A DNA stretch of 29,313 nt, from NCBI GenBank assembly GCA_910577165.1, contig CAJTLX010000027.1, forward strand, positions 1 to 29,313. The letters run 5' to 3'. The stretch comes from an uncultured Lachnospiraceae bacterium (GTDB lineage: Bacteria; Bacillota; Clostridia; Lachnospirales; Lachnospiraceae). The position numbers and the translations under genes are program-made. How positions within the stretch are numbered: position 1 is the stretch's first letter; every line of letters begins with the position of its first letter. The notes beneath the pieces were generated by a model that saw only the letters and a program-made list of their open reading frames with translations, ran no database searches and was not told the DNA's origin. Positions 23,050 through 29,313 of this stretch are shown here, piece after piece.

Positions 23050-23925
23050 TTGGACGCAATCAAAATTTCAGGTCTGACAAAATTTTACGGAAAGGCGCGC
23101 GGAGTAAAGAACCTTGATCTGCGGGTAGAAGAGGGGGAATTTTTTGGATTTATTGGACCGAACGGCGCGGGCAAAAGTACGACAATCCGGACAGTTTTAG
23201 GGCTGTTGAAAGCGGATGCTGGAAATATGGACATATTTGGAAAAGACACACAAAATTTTCGAAATGAAATTTTAAAAGAGGTGGGTTATCTGTCCTCGGA
23301 AGCTCTCTTTTATCCGGGGATGCGTGTGCGGGAGGTTATTTTATTTTCGGCGAAGCTTCGGGGGAGGGACTGCGAAAAAGAGGGAGAAAAATTATGTGAG
23401 CGGTTAGAACTTGACCTGGAAAAAAAGGTGAGAGAACTTTCGCTTGGCAACCGCAAAAAGTTGGGGATTGTATGTGCTTTACAGCATAAGCCAAGACTTT
23501 GCATTCTGGACGAGCCGACAAGCGGGCTTGACCCATTGATGCAGCGGGAGTTTTTTTCCATTTTAAAGGAAAGAAATTTGGCTGGAGCCACGATTTTTCT
23601 TTCCTCCCATATTCTCTCGGAAGTGCAGGAGTATTGCAGCAAGGCAGCGGTGATACGGGAGGGAAGTATTATTGCCTGTGACCGCGTGGCGCGCCTTGCC
23701 AATACGGGCGCGAAGCGGATACATATCAAGGGAAAAGTAAATCTTTCGGGGCTTTCTGATATGCGGGATATCCAGAATGGGGAGGGTGAGATCCGTTTTC
23801 TTTATGGCGGGAAGATGGAGGCATTAATCTCGGTTTTGTCCGGGCAGAAGGTAGAGGATCTGGAAATTGTAGAGCCGGATCTGGAAGAGGTTTTTCTGCA
23901 CTATTATCAGGATGGGGTAGAATAA
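23050..23925 (+). CDS. ABC transporter ATP-binding protein (exporter type)
   Basis: A 291-residue ATPase from a TTG start; AAGAAGGAGG ends eight bases upstream and no ATG or GTG fits better. Walker A is GPNGAGKST at 37-44, the signature LSLGNRKK at 130-137, Walker B CILDEPTSGLD at 151-161, and the H-loop SSH at 185-187. After residue 215 it carries the C-terminal domain usual in BcrA/CcmA-like exporter ATPases (KGKVNLSGL and following, ending LEEVFLHYYQ). The LSLGNRKK signature is typical of this drug- or lantibiotic-exporter group. The partner permease begins 118 bases later. Confidence 0.93.
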   Translation: MDAIKISGLTKFYGKARGVKNLDLRVEEGEFFGFIGPNGAGKSTTIRTVLGLLKADAGNMDIFGKDTQNFRNEILKEVGYLSSEALFYPGMRVREVILFSAKLRGRDCEKEGEKLCERLELDLEKKVRELSLGNRKKLGIVCALQHKPRLCILDEPTSGLDPLMQREFFSILKERNLAGATIFLSSHILSEVQEYCSKAAVIREGSIIACDRVARLANTGAKRIHIKGKVNLSGLSDMRDIQNGEGEIRFLYGGKMEALISVLSGQKVEDLEIVEPDLEEVFLHYYQDGVE

Positions 23926-24043
23926 TTGTATTTTAAATAAATATTTATATCTAACTCACTGCTTGTTGAAATGAAAATATTTTGTAATAAAATAGAATTA
24001 TTTCCCATATAAAAATAGAATTTTTCAAAAGGGAGGAATCAAG

Positions 24044-24829
24044 ATGATTTTAGTCCGGCATGAACTGCGCCAGGGGAGAGGGGCTCTTGGCATTTGGACG
24101 GCGGCAGTTGGACTTTTACTTGCGGTCTGTATTTTTATTTTTCCGGAAATGGAAAATGAAATGGGAGGAATGGGAGATCTATTTGGGTCAATGGGAAGTT
24201 TTACGGAAGCATTTGGGATGGATCGGGTGAATTTTGGAACTTTTATTGGCTTTTACTCGGTGGAATGCGGAAATATTTTGGGGCTTGGCGGGGCACTTTT
24301 TTCCGCGCTGTGCGGGGTGGGCGCACTTGCGAAGGAGGAGAGCGAACACACGGCAGAATTTTTACTTACCCATCCGATAAGCCGGGGGCGCGTAACAGCA
24401 GAAAAGCTTCTCGCAGTAATGCTTGAGATTTTCTTCTTTAATCTCTGCGTTTACGGGATTGCAGTGATTTCTATCTCGCTTTGCGGCGAACCTATCCCAT
24501 GGCGGGAAGTGAATCTCCTGCACTTTGCCTACTGGCTTTTACAGGTGGAAATTGCGGGGATATGTTTTGGATTTTCGGCATTTTTGCAGCGTGGAACTGC
24601 GGGGGTTGGACTTGGCATCGCCATTTTATTTTATTTTTTGCATCTGATTGCCAACCTCTCAAAAAATGCAAAATTTCTGCGCTATATTACTCCATTTGCA
24701 TATGCGGATGGCGCGGAGATTGTGGCGGAGGGAAAGATTGCGATTGGCTTGGTTGTCTGTGGGATGCTCTATGCCGTGGGAGGAATCGCCATCGCGTTTT
24801 TGTGGTATGGGAAAAAAGATATCACATAA
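24044..24829 (+). CDS. ABC-2 type permease
   Basis: A 261-residue membrane protein with AGGGAGGAATCAAG before its ATG. Hydrophobic segments lie at about 17-35, 83-97, 125-150, 163-185, 188-208 and 230-252, giving six spans. Between spans 1 and 2 is a Met/Gly-rich loop (EMENEMGGMGDLFGSMGSF). The motif EESEHTAEFLLTHPISRGR, between spans 2 and 3, is diagnostic of ABC-2 permeases. It pairs with the ATPase upstream, and a TetR gene heads the unit. A drug or peptide substrate is likely but not specified. Confidence 0.88.
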   Translation: MILVRHELRQGRGALGIWTAAVGLLLAVCIFIFPEMENEMGGMGDLFGSMGSFTEAFGMDRVNFGTFIGFYSVECGNILGLGGALFSALCGVGALAKEESEHTAEFLLTHPISRGRVTAEKLLAVMLEIFFFNLCVYGIAVISISLCGEPIPWREVNLLHFAYWLLQVEIAGICFGFSAFLQRGTAGVGLGIAILFYFLHLIANLSKNAKFLRYITPFAYADGAEIVAEGKIAIGLVVCGMLYAVGGIAIAFLWYGKKDIT

Positions 24830-24878
24830 ATTTTACAAAAAAATGAGCAGAAGAGCATTTTTTCCACTCGTATATATC

Positions 24879-24909
24879 AAAAACGGCTACAGAATTTGTA
24901 GCCGTTTTT
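24879..24909. terminator. Bidirectional terminator
   Basis: AAAAACGGCTACA and TGTAGCCGTTTTT form a perfect 13-bp stem around GAATT; the A- and T-runs let it act in both directions, between the convergent permease and GH51 genes. Confidence 0.95.
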
Positions 24910-24919
24910 GTTTGGAAAA

Positions 24920-26404
24920 TTATTTTAATGTCACTTTTAAGGAAATAACACTGCACGGCGGAATATTAAAGGTAATACCGCCATTTTCAAGTTTTGTATC
25001 CGCGAAATCGGAAGCCTTTACTGTTTCCGGCGCGTCGAAGGTATTATGTGCTGTCATCGAACCCGTGAGGATCGTGCCAGTCACTGTATCCGGAGCTGCC
25101 TGTGCAAATACGGTTTCAATAGGGTAAGTCGTATCTAACGACAGATTTGCGACGGTGATCGTAATACTGCCATCCTCCGCGCGGGAAACCGATTCTGTCA
25201 GATTCGGGATAATATCTTTCTCCATCCCGATTTCTTCTGTTGCAAGCGCACTGTCAAGCAGTGTAGCATCCTGATGATCTCTAAACATCTTAAATACATA
25301 ATATGTCGGTGTTAAAATCATTTTTTCACCTTCGGTGAGGATAACAGCCTGCAGCACATTTACAAGCTGAGCGATATTTGCCATTTTGACACGGTCGCTG
25401 TGCTTGTTAAAGAGATTTAAATTGATGGCGGCTACCATCGCATCGCGCATGGTGTTCTGCTGATAGAGAAATCCTGGATTGATGCCAGGCTCTACATCGT
25501 ACCATGTACCCCACTCGTCAATAATAAGACCGACTTTCTTTTTTGGGTCATAGCGATCCATAATCGCACCGTGACGATGAATTAACTCTTCCATATAAAA
25601 GGCTTTGCGCAGAGTAAGGTAGTATTCTGCCTCGTCAAACTGTGTCGCGCTGCCCTTGTGTTTCCAGTGATTTCCAGGAACAGTGTAATAGTGCAGGGAG
25701 AGTCCATTCATATATTTTCCCGCAATTTTCATCAGGGTATCCGTCCACTCATAATCATCAGCATTTGGACCGCACGCAATTTTATAGATCTTTTTATCCT
25801 CATAATAATTACGTACATAAGTCTGATAACGGCGATACTCATCCGCATAATATTCGGAGCGCATATTGCCACCGCAGCCCCAGTTTTCGTTGCCGACACC
25901 AAAATAGTTGACGGTGTACGCCTCCTCATGTCCATTTTCTTTGCGCAGTTCTGCCATCGGAGAAACACCGGAGAAGGTCATATATTCGACCCACTCGGAC
26001 ATTTCCTGCACTGTGCCGCTGCCAACATTGCCGTTGATATAGGTTTCACAGCCAATCTGACGGCAGAGTTCCATAAATTCATGCGTGCCAAAGCTATTGT
26101 CCTCCACAACGCCGCCCCAATGAGTATTGACAATTTTCTTTCTCTTTTCTTTCGGTCCAATGCCATCCATCCAGTGGTACTCGTCCGCAAAGCAGCCGCC
26201 CGGCCAGCGCAGTACCGGAAGTTTCATCTCTTTTAGCGCAGTTACCACATCATTGCGCATACCATTAGTATTTGGAATTGGAGAATCCTTCCCCACATAC
26301 AACCCCTCATAGATGCATCTTCCGAGATGCTCAGAAAAATTTCCGTAAAGCTCCTTGTTGATTTTGCTTTTCGGATTATTTGGGTTTACATACAGTTTTG
26401 CCAT
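24920..26404 (-). CDS. abfA: GH51 alpha-L-arabinofuranosidase (intracellular)
   Basis: A 494-residue enzyme with no signal peptide. Residues about 15-385 are the (beta/alpha)8 catalytic barrel: YGNFSEHLGRCIYEGLYVG, LRWPGGCFADEYHW, then the acid/base Glu173 in FGVGNENWGCGG and the nucleophile Glu297 in LIIDEWGTWY, followed by a C-terminal beta-sandwich. These motifs are diagnostic for GH51. It removes terminal arabinofuranose from short arabino-xylooligosaccharides in the cytoplasm by a retaining mechanism. AAAGGGA lies about 12 bases before the ATG. It has a consensus promoter with a palindrome just downstream (see those entries). The GH43 gene 2 kb to the right acts on related substrates. 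Confidence 0.97.
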   Translation of the reverse strand: MAKLYVNPNNPKSKINKELYGNFSEHLGRCIYEGLYVGKDSPIPNTNGMRNDVVTALKEMKLPVLRWPGGCFADEYHWMDGIGPKEKRKKIVNTHWGGVVEDNSFGTHEFMELCRQIGCETYINGNVGSGTVQEMSEWVEYMTFSGVSPMAELRKENGHEEAYTVNYFGVGNENWGCGGNMRSEYYADEYRRYQTYVRNYYEDKKIYKIACGPNADDYEWTDTLMKIAGKYMNGLSLHYYTVPGNHWKHKGSATQFDEAEYYLTLRKAFYMEELIHRHGAIMDRYDPKKKVGLIIDEWGTWYDVEPGINPGFLYQQNTMRDAMVAAINLNLFNKHSDRVKMANIAQLVNVLQAVILTEGEKMILTPTYYVFKMFRDHQDATLLDSALATEEIGMEKDIIPNLTESVSRAEDGSITITVANLSLDTTYPIETVFAQAAPDTVTGTILTGSMTAHNTFDAPETVKASDFADTKLENGGITFNIPPCSVISLKVTLK

Positions 26405-26449
26405 AAATCATACCGTCCCTTTCTATTTATTTCAGCGAATTATGAAACT

Positions 26450-26467
26450 ATCAAGAATTTTCTTGAT
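26450..26467. promoter_or_regulatory. Operator-like palindrome at the GH51 promoter
   Basis: ATCAAGAA and TTCTTGAT are perfect arms around TT (18 bp). It starts just downstream of the -10 on the minus strand, so a bound repressor would block initiation. It is not the known AraR (B. subtilis) or XylR operator. Confidence 0.6.
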
Positions 26468-26473
26468 GTATTC

Positions 26474-26502
26474 ATTATAGAGGAGGGGAGGGAAAGTGTC
26501 AA
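26474..26502 (-). promoter_or_regulatory. Consensus promoter of the GH51 gene
   Basis: TTGACA, exactly 17 bases (pyrimidine-rich), TATAAT. Such a strong core promoter implies tight repression, fitting the adjacent palindrome. Transcription starts near 26467, inside it. Confidence 0.9.
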
Positions 26503-26592
26503 GGAAAGATATATGTGCAAATGGGAGAAATAACAGGAAAAAAATTGTGCAAAGTGCTGTTTTTTTGGAAAAAAGATATTTTGCTGCTCGTG

Positions 26593-26613
26593 AAATTTGT
26601 TGAAAATTTGTTG
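26593..26613. repeat. Two tandem AAATTTGTTG sites upstream of the GH51 promoter
   Basis: AAATTTGTTG occurs twice, 11 bases apart, about 90 bases upstream of the -35. Such direct repeats are candidate binding sites for an activator or repressor, for example AraC-type; no protein is assigned. Confidence 0.4.
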
Positions 26614-26646
26614 TGTGTTAACGGTCATCGCATTCTTTCGCATATG

Positions 26647-26685
26647 GAAAGCCCGATACCATATTATCCATGATATCGGGCTTTC
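26647..26685. other. Perfect 12-bp hairpin without T-run
   Basis: GAAAGCCCGATA and TATCGGGCTTTC enclose a 15-base loop. It lacks a T-run on either strand, so it is not a standard terminator. On the minus strand it directly follows the stop codon of the leftmost mini-frame (26684-26701), placing it at the end of the probable leftward transcript from 27464. Confidence 0.6.
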
Positions 26686-27465
26686 ACTCGGACTGATCCA
26701 TTGGAGGATACCTCCTTACTTAATATTCTGTTTTTGCTGCTATCCCTATTTGGTTAATCAAAATTTGTTATTGGAACTAGACTTCACCAATCTTTTTAAG
26801 GGGAATTTCAAATGCCTGCCTTTGCAAAGAAGAGCAGTTTCAATATTGAATCAGGAAGATCTACTCATCTTTCCTTGCCATCCAGTTACATCTATATGAA
26901 TGTTTTAGAGGGAGGATACATCATCTTGTACTTCCCTTTTTCATTTTTTGAGATGGAACATTAAACCTTTGTTGTTCCTCTTCTCATTTTAAGATTCCAT
27001 ATAAGAAAATTTATACTGTTTTAAAGGCTTTCCTGTTAAAAATGGAATGAAACCTTATGTGTCCATTGGACCATACCTTCCTTTTTCAGATTTGGATGGG
27101 GTAAAACATTATGTCTTCATTGGACTGTACCTTCCTTTTTTAAATTTGGATGGGGTAAACCGTTAAGTCTTTGTTGGACCGTACCTCCTTTTTGGATTTG
27201 GATGGGGTAAACCGCTACGTTTTCATTGGACCGTACCTCCCTTTCTTAAATTTTTTATAGGTTCGCGGTAATTCAGAGAGAAACATTTCAATTGGATAAC
27301 TTCCCTTCAGTGAGCGATACCGCGTTTTCGCAACTGATATGTGGCTTTGATTTCTGACTGCCAGCCTAACATTTCGTCCTTGAATGATATCTTATCGGAG
27401 GAGGAAGGAATCCTTTTGGTTTTGAAAAGTTTCTGGAACGATTTTTGGTCTTGTCGTTTCTCTTG
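26686..27465 (-). ncRNA. Probable leftward repeat-containing transcript
   Basis: From the consensus promoter at 27471-27499 a leftward RNA would cross the repeat array and end near the hairpin at 26647-26685. No gene longer than about 25 codons is found. On the minus strand a Shine-Dalgarno-like block is repeated: near 27307-27286 (degenerate), four times in the array, near 26930 (degenerate) and at about 26705-26715. The two best short frames are 27372-27307 (21 codons behind AAGGACGAA) and 27286-27215 (23 codons, ending at the first repeat's stop). Whether this is RNA, a set of leader peptides, or decayed DNA cannot be decided. Confidence 0.4.
27038..27250 (-). repeat. Tandem array of four ~53-bp repeats
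   Basis: Units are 27038-27090, 27091-27144, 27145-27196 and 27197-27250. On the plus strand each has TTTGGATGGGGTAAA (first unit diverged) and CATTGGACCGTACCTCC. On the minus strand each reads A-rich, GGAGGTA-type, GTCCAATG, two codons, stop: ATG AAA ACG TAG (27226-27215), ATG AAG ACA TAA (27120-27109), ATG GAC ACA TAA (27066-27055); one unit has ACA in place of ATG. GGAGGTA can pair with TACCCCATCC further on, hiding the Shine-Dalgarno block. There are no unique spacers, so it is not CRISPR. Confidence 0.8.
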
Positions 27466-27470
27466 GCTTT

Positions 27471-27499
27471 ATTATAGTTCATAAAAATGAGTTTGTCAA
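27471..27499 (-). promoter_or_regulatory. Consensus promoter of a leftward transcript
   Basis: On the minus strand TTGACA, exactly 17 bases, TATAAT. It is as good as the promoters of the GH51 and CNNM genes but points into gene-poor DNA with the repeat array. Confidence 0.85.
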
Positions 27500-27699
27500 G
27501 CAGAAAAATAAGAAAATTTATAAAAAAAGTATAAATTAACAGAATATTTGAAAAATTAAGGGAGAAGAATCTTGCAAAGGAAGCCTTATTGGCTGTGGTA
27601 GGATGTTTTGCCAATATTTTTCCTGAAGTCCAGGAAGAAATGAGAAATAAAAATAAGAGGGAAATTAGCAGTTGTACAAAAAGCAATGATCGATTATAA
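27487..27699 (+). pseudogene. Possible gene remnant with an in-frame stop
   Basis: An ATG at 27487 opens 15 codons, then TAA (27532-27534); the same frame goes on for 54 codons to TAA 27697. The second part (RIFEKLREKNLAKEALLAVV, then GCFANIFPEVQEEM) has a balanced, protein-like composition. There is no ribosome binding site, and its start lies on the leftward promoter. I do not recognise the family; it may be a remnant, or chance. Confidence 0.25.
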
Positions 27700-27738
27700 T
27701 TAGGGGAAAAGTAAAATGAATGGATTGGAGGAGAGAAG

Positions 27739-27969
27739 ATGCATAAATATGAACCGATCGATATCGTAAAAGAGGTTGTCTGGAATCTTTTTATCTATGT
27801 ACTATATTATGCGTACTGCTTTATTGTGCTGCTGATCGCCCATTTTATTCTCTATCGTTTTATCAAGGCGATGCAGTGGACATTGAGAGATATCGCCATC
27901 TACGCGCTGTTAGCGTCAACGGTGATGATGGTGGTGCGCATTGTAGGGAAGATACGAAAAAGAAAATAG
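27739..27969 (+). CDS. Small two-span membrane protein, unknown function
   Basis: A 76-residue protein behind a strong GGAGGAGAG ribosome binding site, which supports translation. Residues about 14-42 (WNLFIYVLYYAYCFIVLLIAH and on) form one long hydrophobic segment and about 51-66 (IAIYALLASTVMMVVR) a second; the C-terminus is basic (GKIRKRK). No family recognised. A terminator follows its stop by about 40 bases, so it is its own unit, just upstream of the GH43 gene. It may be a small integral membrane protein of regulatory or structural kind. Confidence 0.75.
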   Translation: MHKYEPIDIVKEVVWNLFIYVLYYAYCFIVLLIAHFILYRFIKAMQWTLRDIAIYALLASTVMMVVRIVGKIRKRK

Positions 27970-28009
27970 GCGATAGCGGTGGGAAAAACAAAGGTTTTGG
28001 AAATTGCGG

Positions 28010-28055
28010 ACGGTCGGGAATAGTTTCTGTACTCGACCGTTTTATTCGATTTTTA
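28010..28055 (+). terminator. Terminator after the small membrane-protein gene
   Basis: ACGGTCG (28010-28016) and CGACCGT (28034-28040) form a perfect 7-bp stem with a 17-base loop, followed by TTTTATTCGATTTTTAATT. Confidence 0.8.
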
Positions 28056-28203
28056 ATTGTAAAATAATGTTGATTATTTGATTTATATGTAAAAAAATAG
28101 AATTATTTGTATGATAATAAAGAAAAAGCAGGTAAAAAGAATCAATTTTTGATATGTGCAGTGAGAGATTGTCAAATTTGCCAAAAAAATCTTCAATTCC
28201 CTC

Positions 28204-28232
28204 TTGATTTATTTAGGAAAATCTAATATATT
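28204..28232 (+). promoter_or_regulatory. Promoter of the GH43 gene
   Basis: TTGATT, 17 bases, TATATT. The -10 is in the centre of the nested inverted repeat at 28212-28247. Confidence 0.65.
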
Positions 28233-28247
28233 ATAGATAAGTCTAAA
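28212..28247. promoter_or_regulatory. Nested inverted repeat over the GH43 -10 box
   Basis: Outer arms TTTAG/CTAAA and inner arms ATCTA/TAGAT are spaced symmetrically (four bases between outer and inner on each side) around an eight-base centre. The 36-bp dyad covers the -10 region and looks like an operator for a dimeric or tetrameric repressor. Confidence 0.5.
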
Positions 28248-28354
28248 TGATGTGGTTGTTTTACACAAGAAAAACTGACCAAAGAACTTTAAAATGATAA
28301 AAATCACGGAAATTTAGAAAATATTTTAGAATAATCTTAGGAAGGGGTAAGGAA

Positions 28355-29313
28355 ATGTTGAGGGAAACCGAGTACAACAAACCATTGATTGAGCAGCGGG
28401 CGGATCCTTATGTGATGAAGGCGGCGGACGGGTCGTACTATTTTACGGCCTCGGTTCCAGCTTATGATAGGATTGTGCTGCGCAGAGCGGATTCTATTGC
28501 AGGACTTAAAGGTGCTGCGGAGAAGACGGTCTGGGAGAAGCATGGAAGCGGACCGATGAGCAAGCATATCTGGGCACCGGAGATGCACTATCTTGATGGC
28601 GGATGGTACATTTATTTTGCCGCTGGAAAAGAGGAGGATATCTGGGCGATACGGCCCTTTGTACTGCACTGCACCGGGCAGAACCCGATGGAAGATGCCT
28701 GGGAGGAGTGCGGACCGATGCAGTGCGCTGATGAGGACGAGTTTTCTTTCCGCGCATTCTCTCTTGATGCGACAGTATTTGAAAATCAGGGAAAGCGTTT
28801 TATGGTATGGGCGGAGAAGGTTGGCGTGGGAAAGCAGATTTCCAATCTCTATATCGCCGAGATGGAGAGTCCGACAAAGTTAAAGACGGTTCAGGTACTT
28901 CTTGTGACCCCGGACTATGACTGGGAGAGAATTGGATTTTGGGTTGCGGAAGGTCCCGCTATATTAAAACATGACGGAAAAATTTTTCTCACTTACTCTG
29001 CAAGTGCAACTGGCGCGTGCTATTGTGTCGGCATGATGACCGCTGACGAGGACTCTGATCTTTTGGATCCGCGCTCGTGGCAGAAGTCAAGGATGCCCGT
29101 CCTCTGCACGGATGAGGAGAAGGGGATCTACGGACCGGGGCATAACAGTTTTGTTAAATCTGAGGACGGGAAACAGGACATTATGGTTTTTCACGCGCGT
29201 CAGTATAAGGAGATTGTCGGCGATCCACTCTATGATCCGAACCGCCATGCGATGATGCTGAATGTGCAGTGGAATGCGGACGGTACACCGCGCTTTGTAT
29301 TTGAGAAGAATCG
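28355..29313 (+). CDS. GH43 glycoside hydrolase (beta-xylosidase/arabinofuranosidase type), 3'-truncated by window edge
   Basis: The frame is open to the last base; 319 residues are visible. The ATG at 28355 follows GGAAGGGG. There is no signal peptide, so it acts in the cytoplasm. The five-bladed propeller catalytic triad of GH43 is visible: the base Asp17 in QRADPYV, the pKa-modulating Asp138 in FSLDATVFEN, and the acid Glu199 in FWVAEGPAIL; IWAPEMHYLDG and YGPGHNSFV are also family motifs. GH43 enzymes invert and release arabinofuranose or xylose from oligosaccharides. Together with the GH51 enzyme it points to arabinoxylan or arabinan use. The exact subfamily and end of the protein cannot be set from here. 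Confidence 0.93.
   Translation, partial: MLRETEYNKPLIEQRADPYVMKAADGSYYFTASVPAYDRIVLRRADSIAGLKGAAEKTVWEKHGSGPMSKHIWAPEMHYLDGGWYIYFAAGKEEDIWAIRPFVLHCTGQNPMEDAWEECGPMQCADEDEFSFRAFSLDATVFENQGKRFMVWAEKVGVGKQISNLYIAEMESPTKLKTVQVLLVTPDYDWERIGFWVAEGPAILKHDGKIFLTYSASATGACYCVGMMTADEDSDLLDPRSWQKSRMPVLCTDEEKGIYGPGHNSFVKSEDGKQDIMVFHARQYKEIVGDPLYDPNRHAMMLNVQWNADGTPRFVFEKN

Larger units (their letters stand above)
28056..28354. other. AT-rich regulatory gap before the GH43 gene
   Basis: No gene. It is strongly AT-rich at 28070-28140 and contains the promoter and nested dyad described separately. A leader of about 115 bases separates transcription start from the ATG, without an evident riboswitch. Confidence 0.5.

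Noticed and set aside
26597..26899. Plus-strand 100-codon frame
   Set aside because: No ribosome binding site, irregular composition, and it overlaps the hairpin at 26647-26685.
27038..27250. CRISPR array
   Set aside because: The repeats are directly adjacent, diverged and lack unique spacers; no cas genes are present.
27366..27686. Minus-strand 106-codon hydrophobic frame
   Set aside because: It crosses the consensus leftward promoter, has no ribosome binding site, and its hydrophobicity comes from AT-rich DNA.

Overview
The window looks like chromosomal DNA from an anaerobic Firmicute, most likely of the class Clostridia and probably Lachnospiraceae-like. The pointers are a diaminopimelate branch with DapL and DapF, a minimal SufC/SufB pair, an ANTAR regulator beside a glutamine synthetase-like gene, intracellular GH51 and GH43 arabinoxylan enzymes, a DUF11 protein of the type common in Clostridia, strong purine-rich ribosome binding sites, and TTG/GTG starts. 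This is inferred from gene content; no rRNA or tRNA gene was seen.

Layout. 1-1430: end of an SGNH esterase gene and an AraC-type regulator. 1494-2348 (minus): a DUF11 protein convergent with the AraC gene. 2648-4197: membrane-quality pair NfeD plus SPFH/band-7 protein. 4551-6631: an Xre-type regulator and a two-gene ABC-2 exporter. 6750-7601: Mrp-type Fe-S carrier ATPase. 7722-9002 (minus): CNNM/CorC membrane protein. 9318-13020: probable operon sufC-sufB-glnA-like-ANTAR. 13149-15224: dapF-dapL. 15225-22317: an accessory-looking stretch with a lone tyrosine recombinase (minus), a large secreted Ig-like surface protein, a promoter-driven non-coding segment that appears highly structured, a small phage-like protein and a truncated polysaccharide deacetylase. 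22318-24829: TetR regulator plus ABC-2 exporter. 24920-26404 (minus): GH51 arabinofuranosidase. 26405-27738: a 1.3-kb gene-poor region with a leftward consensus promoter and a tandem repeat array. 27739-27969: small membrane protein. 28355-end: GH43 enzyme, cut by the window edge.

How the genes work together. GH51 and GH43, each with its own promoter and a dyad-symmetric site, probably release arabinose and xylose from imported arabinoxylan oligosaccharides; the SGNH esterase and AraC regulator at the left edge would fit the same diet. DapL and DapF make meso-diaminopimelate for peptidoglycan and lysine. Mrp and SufCB both concern Fe-S clusters.

The most unusual protein-level observation is the glutamine synthetase-like protein. 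By reading it against canonical GS-I, all five residues of the ammonium site (Asp50', Ser53', Tyr179, Glu212, Glu327 in Salmonella numbering) are changed to Asn, Ala, Phe, Ala and Gly, while most of the ATP/glutamate framework remains. It may glutamylate another amine or be a regulatory relative. The ANTAR protein encoded next to it has lost the receiver phospho-acceptor Asp. The most unusual nucleic-acid observations are the probable structured RNA at about 19770-20270 and the roughly 53-bp repeats at 27038-27250, which on the minus strand each carry a Shine-Dalgarno-like block, usually followed by ATG, two codons and a stop.
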